In this document: one piece after another, positions 4,898 through 8,579 of the stretch
Numbering within the stretch: the stretch's first letter is position 1
How the letters are laid out: each line of letters starts with the position of its first letter
Assembly: GCF_947253065.1 (NCBI RefSeq)
Contig: NZ_CAMXWS010000050.1
Span: forward strand, 1-8,579
Direction of reading: 5' to 3'
DNA: 8,579 nucleotides
From: an uncultured Corynebacterium sp.
GTDB taxonomy: Bacteria; Actinomycetota; Actinomycetes; Mycobacteriales; Mycobacteriaceae
Notes under the pieces: generated by a model
What the model was told of the DNA's origin: nothing
What the model saw: the letters and a program-made list of their open reading frames with translations, nothing else
The model's database searches: none
Program-made: the position numbers and the translations under genes

Positions 4898-6847
4898 CTA
4901 GTCTTCGATGCTGAACTGGGATTGGTTCAGTTCGAAGTAGGTTCCTCGCCGGGCAAGGAGCTCCTCGTGAGTTCCCTGCTCGGCGATTTTTCCGTTCTGC
5001 ATGACGATGATGAGGTCGGCGTCGCGGATCGTCGATAAGCGGTGCGCGATGACGAAGCTGGTGCGCTGGCTGCGCAGGGCATTCATGGCGTGCTGGACCA
5101 GGACTTCGGTGCGGGTGTCCACGGAGCTGGTCGCCTCGTCGAGGATGAGGAGCTCTGGCTGGGACAGGAACGCGCGGGCAATGGTGATCAGCTGGCGCTC
5201 ACCGGTGGAAATGGAGCCGCTGTCCTGGTCGATCTCAGTGTCGTACCCATCGGGGAGGGTGCGCACGAAACGGTCGACGTAGGTGGCTTCAGCTGCGGCG
5301 ATGACCTCTTCATCCGTGGCATCGAGGCGGCCGTAGCGGATATTTTCCATGATCGTGCCCTTGAACAGCACGGCGTCCTGGAGGACCATGCCGATGCGGG
5401 AACGGAGCTGCGCACGTGTGAAATCGCGGATATCGGTGCCATCGAGGCGGATCGCACCGGCATCGATGTCGTAGAACCGCATGATCAGGTTGACCAAGGT
5501 GGTTTTGCCCGCACCGGTCGGGCCGACGATCGCGGCGGTCTGGCCGGGCTCGACGCGCAGGGTCAGGTCCTGGATCAGCGGAGTCTCCGGATCGTAGGAG
5601 AAGTCCACGTGGTCGAATTCGACAAGGCCAGGGGTACCTTTGCCAGTCGTCATCCCGGCACTGTCCTCCGGTTCTTCCTCGGCATCGAGCAGTTCGAAAA
5701 CACGCTCGGCAGAAGCGACGCCGGACTGGAGCATCTGCATCATGCCGGCGACCTCGCCGAGCGGCTGGTTCATCTGGCGGGAGTACTGGATGAACGCGGT
5801 GGCATCGCCAAGAGTGAGGTTGCCGGAAGCGACCTTGAGGCCGCCGAGCACCGCGATCGCGACATACGACAAAGAGCCGATGAACTGCATGATCGGGTGC
5901 ATCGAATTCGCCAAAAATTGGGCTTTTTGTGCGGCCGCGGCGAGCTCCTCGTTGCGCTCGTCGAAGGTCTCGCGGATCTGGTCGCTGCGGCCGAAAATCG
6001 TGGTCACGTCATGGCCGGAGAACGCTTCCTCGACGTGGCCATTTAGATCGCCAGTGGCTTTCCACTGGGCGACGAACTGCTTTTGGGAGCGGGTACCCAC
6101 TACGCCCATGACCACGCCGGTCAGCGGGATGGCTAGCAGTGCGACGAGTGCGAGCTGCCAGGAGATGGCCACCATCATGACCACGATGCCCACCAGCGTG
6201 AGCAGCGCATTGAACAGCGAAGACAGGGATTGTTGGAGGGCCTGCTGAATATTGTCGACATCGTTGGTCGTGCGGCTCATCACGTCCCCGCGTTGACGCG
6301 AATCGAAATAGGACAGCGGCAAGCGATTGATCTTTGCCTCCACGCGTTCGCGCAGATTGAACACCGCGCGCATGGTCAGCTTGTTCAAGATCGCGCCCTG
6401 TGCCCACATCAGCAGTGAAGCAAAAACGTAGAGTGCGAGCACCATGACGATGAGATCGCGGAGGCGGTCAAAGTCGATGCCGTGGCCCGGGTTCAGGTCC
6501 ATGGCCTCAGCCATGTCCGCGAAACGGTCCTGGCCCGAAGCACGCAGCCCTTCAACGGCTTGCTTGGCGGTGATGCCTTCAGGAAGGCGCTTGGAGATAG
6601 CGCCCGAGAAGATCACGTCCATCGCATGTCCCATGACGCGTGGCGCCCAGACCGCGAGGATCACAGACACGGTGTTCATGAAGAACACGAAGGTCAGAGC
6701 GATTTTATAGGGCGCGAGAAGACCAAGGAGACGCTTAGCGGAAGGCCAGAATTGCTTGGCCTTGCGCGGGGCCTTATTGGAATAGTCGTCGCCGGCCATC
6801 TTGGCTTCGTATTCGGCCAATTGTGCGTCGTCAAGCTGCTCGGTCAT
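4898..6847 (-). CDS. ABC exporter half-transporter, subunit with the catalytic Glu and a degenerate signature
   Basis: This 649-residue type IV ABC exporter half (TMD then NBD) sits in the cytoplasmic membrane. Six helices lie at roughly 48-72, 132-152, 207-229, 230-252, 315-336 and 343-372. A long outward-facing loop of about 55 residues (78-131) separates helices 1 and 2. The NBD shows the A-loop Y418, Walker A GPTGAGKTT (442-450, K448), Q-loop Q490, Walker B LLILD (566-570) followed by catalytic E571, D-loop SSVD and switch histidine H602. The signature is ISTGE (546-550) instead of LSGGQ, with Thr at the third position and Glu at the last, so this half supplies the defective signature. 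It resembles the TM288-like partner of heterodimeric exporters (TM287/288, LmrCD and BmrCD types), which export drugs, lipids or peptides; the substrate here is unknown. Its ATG overlaps the TGA of the upstream exporter gene (ATGA), and AAGG ten bases upstream may serve as ribosome binding site. It ends convergent with the membrane protein gene. Confidence 0.92.
   Translation of the reverse strand: MTEQLDDAQLAEYEAKMAGDDYSNKAPRKAKQFWPSAKRLLGLLAPYKIALTFVFFMNTVSVILAVWAPRVMGHAMDVIFSGAISKRLPEGITAKQAVEGLRASGQDRFADMAEAMDLNPGHGIDFDRLRDLIVMVLALYVFASLLMWAQGAILNKLTMRAVFNLRERVEAKINRLPLSYFDSRQRGDVMSRTTNDVDNIQQALQQSLSSLFNALLTLVGIVVMMVAISWQLALVALLAIPLTGVVMGVVGTRSQKQFVAQWKATGDLNGHVEEAFSGHDVTTIFGRSDQIRETFDERNEELAAAAQKAQFLANSMHPIMQFIGSLSYVAIAVLGGLKVASGNLTLGDATAFIQYSRQMNQPLGEVAGMMQMLQSGVASAERVFELLDAEEEPEDSAGMTTGKGTPGLVEFDHVDFSYDPETPLIQDLTLRVEPGQTAAIVGPTGAGKTTLVNLIMRFYDIDAGAIRLDGTDIRDFTRAQLRSRIGMVLQDAVLFKGTIMENIRYGRLDATDEEVIAAAEATYVDRFVRTLPDGYDTEIDQDSGSISTGERQLITIARAFLSQPELLILDEATSSVDTRTEVLVQHAMNALRSQRTSFVIAHRLSTIRDADLIIVMQNGKIAEQGTHEELLARRGTYFELNQSQFSIED
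5912..5929. repeat. Inverted repeat, CAAAAA-N6-TTTTTG, copy 4
   Basis: CAAAAA-TTGGGC-TTTTTG has six-base arms around a six-base centre, inside the downstream exporter gene (coding strand CAAAAAGCCCAATTTTTG, Q-K-A-Q-F-L, about residues 307-312). It shares the plan and reading-frame phase of the sites in the HNH gene. Confidence 0.6.
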
Positions 6848-8514
6848 GCTTTCACCGCCTTCTGGCTCGCTTCAATCTCACGGTAGGTCTTGCTCGTGGG
6901 GAGCAGCTCTTCATGGGTTCCGCGTGCGACGATTTCGCCGGCTTCCATCACGAGAATCTGGTCCGCATTGCTTATCGACGCCACCCTTTGCGCCACCACC
7001 AGCACCGTCGCATCGCTGGTGTATGTGGTCATGGCCTCTTGCAGTTTCGCCTCGGTGACGGCATCGAGGGCGGAGAATGAATCGTCGAAAAGATAAATAT
7101 CGGGCCTTGCGACGAGCATGCGCGCGATGCAGAGACGCTGGCGCTGACCGCCAGAAACATTGGTGCCGCCCTGGGCGATCGGCATGTCCAGGTCTTCGAC
7201 GAAATGTGCCTGGGCCGTGCGCAGGGCGTCCCAGAGCTGCTCATCGGTGGCCTCAGGATTGCCCACGCGAAGATTCGAAGCGACCGTGCCACGGTAGAGC
7301 CACGGCTTCTGCGGCACCATGGCCACGCGACCGCCGATCCGGATCTGCCCGGAGGTGGGGTAGTAGAGGTGCGGAATGAGCCCCATCAGAGTCGACTTGC
7401 CGGAACCGGTGGAACCGATGATCGCGGTGACCGTGCCTGGGCGGGCGGTGAAGTTGATGTTGTGGAGCACCGGCTCTTCCGCGCCCGGGTACTGGTATGT
7501 GACGTCAGCGAATTCGACGACCCCCGGCTCAGCGCTGGCGGTGCTGTTCTCCGGCGGGGTGGTGTGCTCGTAGCGCAGAACTTCCTTGATGCGGCGGGCA
7601 CACACGATGGCGCGAGGCAGCATCATCAACATGAACACGCCCATCATCACGGCCATGAGAATCTGCATCAGATACTGCATGAATGCAGTAAGTGAACCGA
7701 CCTCGACGAGGCCCTCATCCACACGCTGACCGCCGAACCACAGCACCGCAGCGGTGGCGAGGTTCAAGATGAGCATGATGATGGGGAACATCGTGACAAA
7801 GACACGACCAATATTCAGGCTGAGCTTGGTCAACGCGGTGTTCGCATCCGTAAAGCGCTCCGATTCGAATTCCTCGCGACCAAATGCGCGGACGACGCGG
7901 ATGCCGGCGATCTGCTCGCGGAGCAAACCATTGATGGCATCCAGGCGCAGCTGCATCTTTCGGAAGAGTGGCATGAGCAGTGCTGCGATGATCGCCACCA
8001 CAACAGCCAGCACCACAACAGCGACGATGACCAGCCACGACATACCCGGGTCCTGGCGCAACGCCATGATCACGCCACCGATCGCCATGATCGGGGCGGT
8101 GACCATGAAATTGAAGAACAGCAGCGTTGTCATCTGTACCTGCTGGACATCATTCGTCGCGCGGGTGGTCAACGTCGCCGCACCGAAGCGGCCCATATCC
8201 TCCGAGGTGAAACCACTGACATTGTCATAGACAGCCCGGCGGATATCGCGGCCAGTCTTCATCGCCGCAGCCGAAGCCATCCACACCGCAGCCACTGCGG
8301 CAGCGACCTGAACGAGCGAAACCACGAGCATGATCAGACCGACACGGCGGATATACGGCACATCTGCCTGAGCAACACCGTTGTTGATGATGTCCGCATT
8401 CAAATCCGGCAAATACAATGTGGCCAGCGTGGACACCAGCTGCAGCACCACGACCGCAGCGATAAAGCTGACATACGGTCTCCCGTACCGGCTGGTGAGA
8501 CGTATGAGATCCAT
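6844..8514 (-). CDS. ABC exporter half-transporter, subunit with a degenerate catalytic site and intact signature
   Basis: This 556-residue half-exporter is the first gene of the exporter operon. Six helices lie at roughly 14-36, 58-84, 130-152, 158-182, 238-262 and 272-298. The NBD shows Walker A GSTGSGKST (367-375, K373), Q-loop Q402 in VPQKPWLYRGT, a normal signature NVSGGQ (452-457), Walker B YLFD (474-477) and D-loop SALD (481-484). The residue after Walker B is D478, where the catalytic glutamate should be, and the switch histidine is Q509 (VAQRV). This half therefore has a non-hydrolytic ATP site but gives an intact signature to its partner, as in the TM287-type subunit of heterodimeric exporters. 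The NBD is short: the stretch between SGQIRIGG and VAMVPQ lacks the usual roughly 15-residue VDIR...LR segment, and the segment before IAQGGTNVSGGQ is also reduced. The ATG at 8514 is preceded by AGAGAGA. The frame overlaps the second exporter gene by 4 bp. Confidence 0.92.
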   Translation of the reverse strand: MDLIRLTSRYGRPYVSFIAAVVVLQLVSTLATLYLPDLNADIINNGVAQADVPYIRRVGLIMLVVSLVQVAAAVAAVWMASAAAMKTGRDIRRAVYDNVSGFTSEDMGRFGAATLTTRATNDVQQVQMTTLLFFNFMVTAPIMAIGGVIMALRQDPGMSWLVIVAVVVLAVVVAIIAALLMPLFRKMQLRLDAINGLLREQIAGIRVVRAFGREEFESERFTDANTALTKLSLNIGRVFVTMFPIIMLILNLATAAVLWFGGQRVDEGLVEVGSLTAFMQYLMQILMAVMMGVFMLMMLPRAIVCARRIKEVLRYEHTTPPENSTASAEPGVVEFADVTYQYPGAEEPVLHNINFTARPGTVTAIIGSTGSGKSTLMGLIPHLYYPTSGQIRIGGRVAMVPQKPWLYRGTVASNLRVGNPEATDEQLWDALRTAQAHFVEDLDMPIAQGGTNVSGGQRQRLCIARMLVARPDIYLFDDSFSALDAVTEAKLQEAMTTYTSDATVLVVAQRVASISNADQILVMEAGEIVARGTHEELLPTSKTYREIEASQKAVKA

Positions 8515-8579
8515 AAAGCTTCTCTCTAGGAATTAGTGAACGGCGCAAGCTTACACTGGGATTTGGATATGAGGATTGG
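8515..8579 (-). promoter_or_regulatory. Leader of the ABC exporter operon
   Basis: These 65 bases are all of the exporter leader in the window. Minus-strand AGAGAGA (plus 8521-8527), six bases before the ATG, is a plausible weak ribosome binding site. I see no convincing -35/-10 pair or repressor operator; the promoter may be TAATTC-like (plus 8530-8536 region) or lie beyond the edge. Two AAGCTT hexamers (8516-8521 and 8547-8552) are present but short. Confidence 0.4.

Noticed and set aside
4883..4902. ACTAG...CTAGT inverted repeat between the convergent stops, considered as a terminator
   Set aside because: The arms are only 5 bp, AT-rich, with a 10-base loop and no U-tract.
5042..6046. 334-codon open frame on the plus strand opposite the exporter gene
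   Set aside because: The composition is that of an antisense shadow rich in Asp, Gly and Val, and the opposite strand encodes a complete, motif-bearing ABC protein.
8516..8552. Two AAGCTT hexamers upstream of the exporter operon, considered as an operator pair
   Set aside because: Six-base palindromes 31 bp apart with no flanking similarity are likely chance.

Overview
The window looks like a chromosomal segment of a Corynebacterium-type actinobacterium. This rests on moderately high GC, an aminotransferase that closely resembles corynebacterial AlaT, a DUF222/HNH (13E12-type) nuclease gene with corynebacterial-style LexA boxes, an actinobacterial DUF1707 membrane protein, and two promoters placed as if for leaderless mRNAs. 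The species cannot be fixed from the sequence alone. No RNA gene, IS element, prophage or CRISPR array was seen.

Layout from left to right. (1) The last 76 codons of a UDP-glucose 6-dehydrogenase gene run in from the left edge (+). (2) A 120-bp gap carries two tandem SOS-box-like operators, followed by a 505-residue DUF222-HNH endonuclease gene (+). (3) Convergent with it, only 6 bp away, is alaT (-). Upstream of alaT on the same strand is a small DUF1707 two-helix membrane protein gene, so the two may be cotranscribed. (4) A 74-bp divergent promoter region separates DUF1707 from a proline/asparagine/glutamine-tailed multi-pass membrane protein gene (+). (5) Convergent with that gene, 10 bp away, is a two-gene ABC exporter operon (-). 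Its reading frames overlap by 4 bp (ATGA), and it encodes two half-transporters that almost certainly form a heterodimer with one catalytically competent and one degenerate ATP site.

The genes do not form one pathway. The functional units are a UDP-sugar biosynthesis gene, a putative DNA-damage-controlled nuclease, an alanine-forming aminotransferase with a possible membrane-protein partner, a membrane protein of unknown role, and an exporter of unknown substrate. I do not see a clearly new multi-gene system. The items most worth a second look are the tandem LexA operators spaced 21 bp apart in front of the HNH gene, the recurring A-tract/GC-core/T-tract inverted repeats inside coding sequence (three in the HNH gene, one in an exporter gene), the strongly altered signature motif and shortened nucleotide-binding domain in the exporter pair, and the back-to-back putative leaderless promoters.
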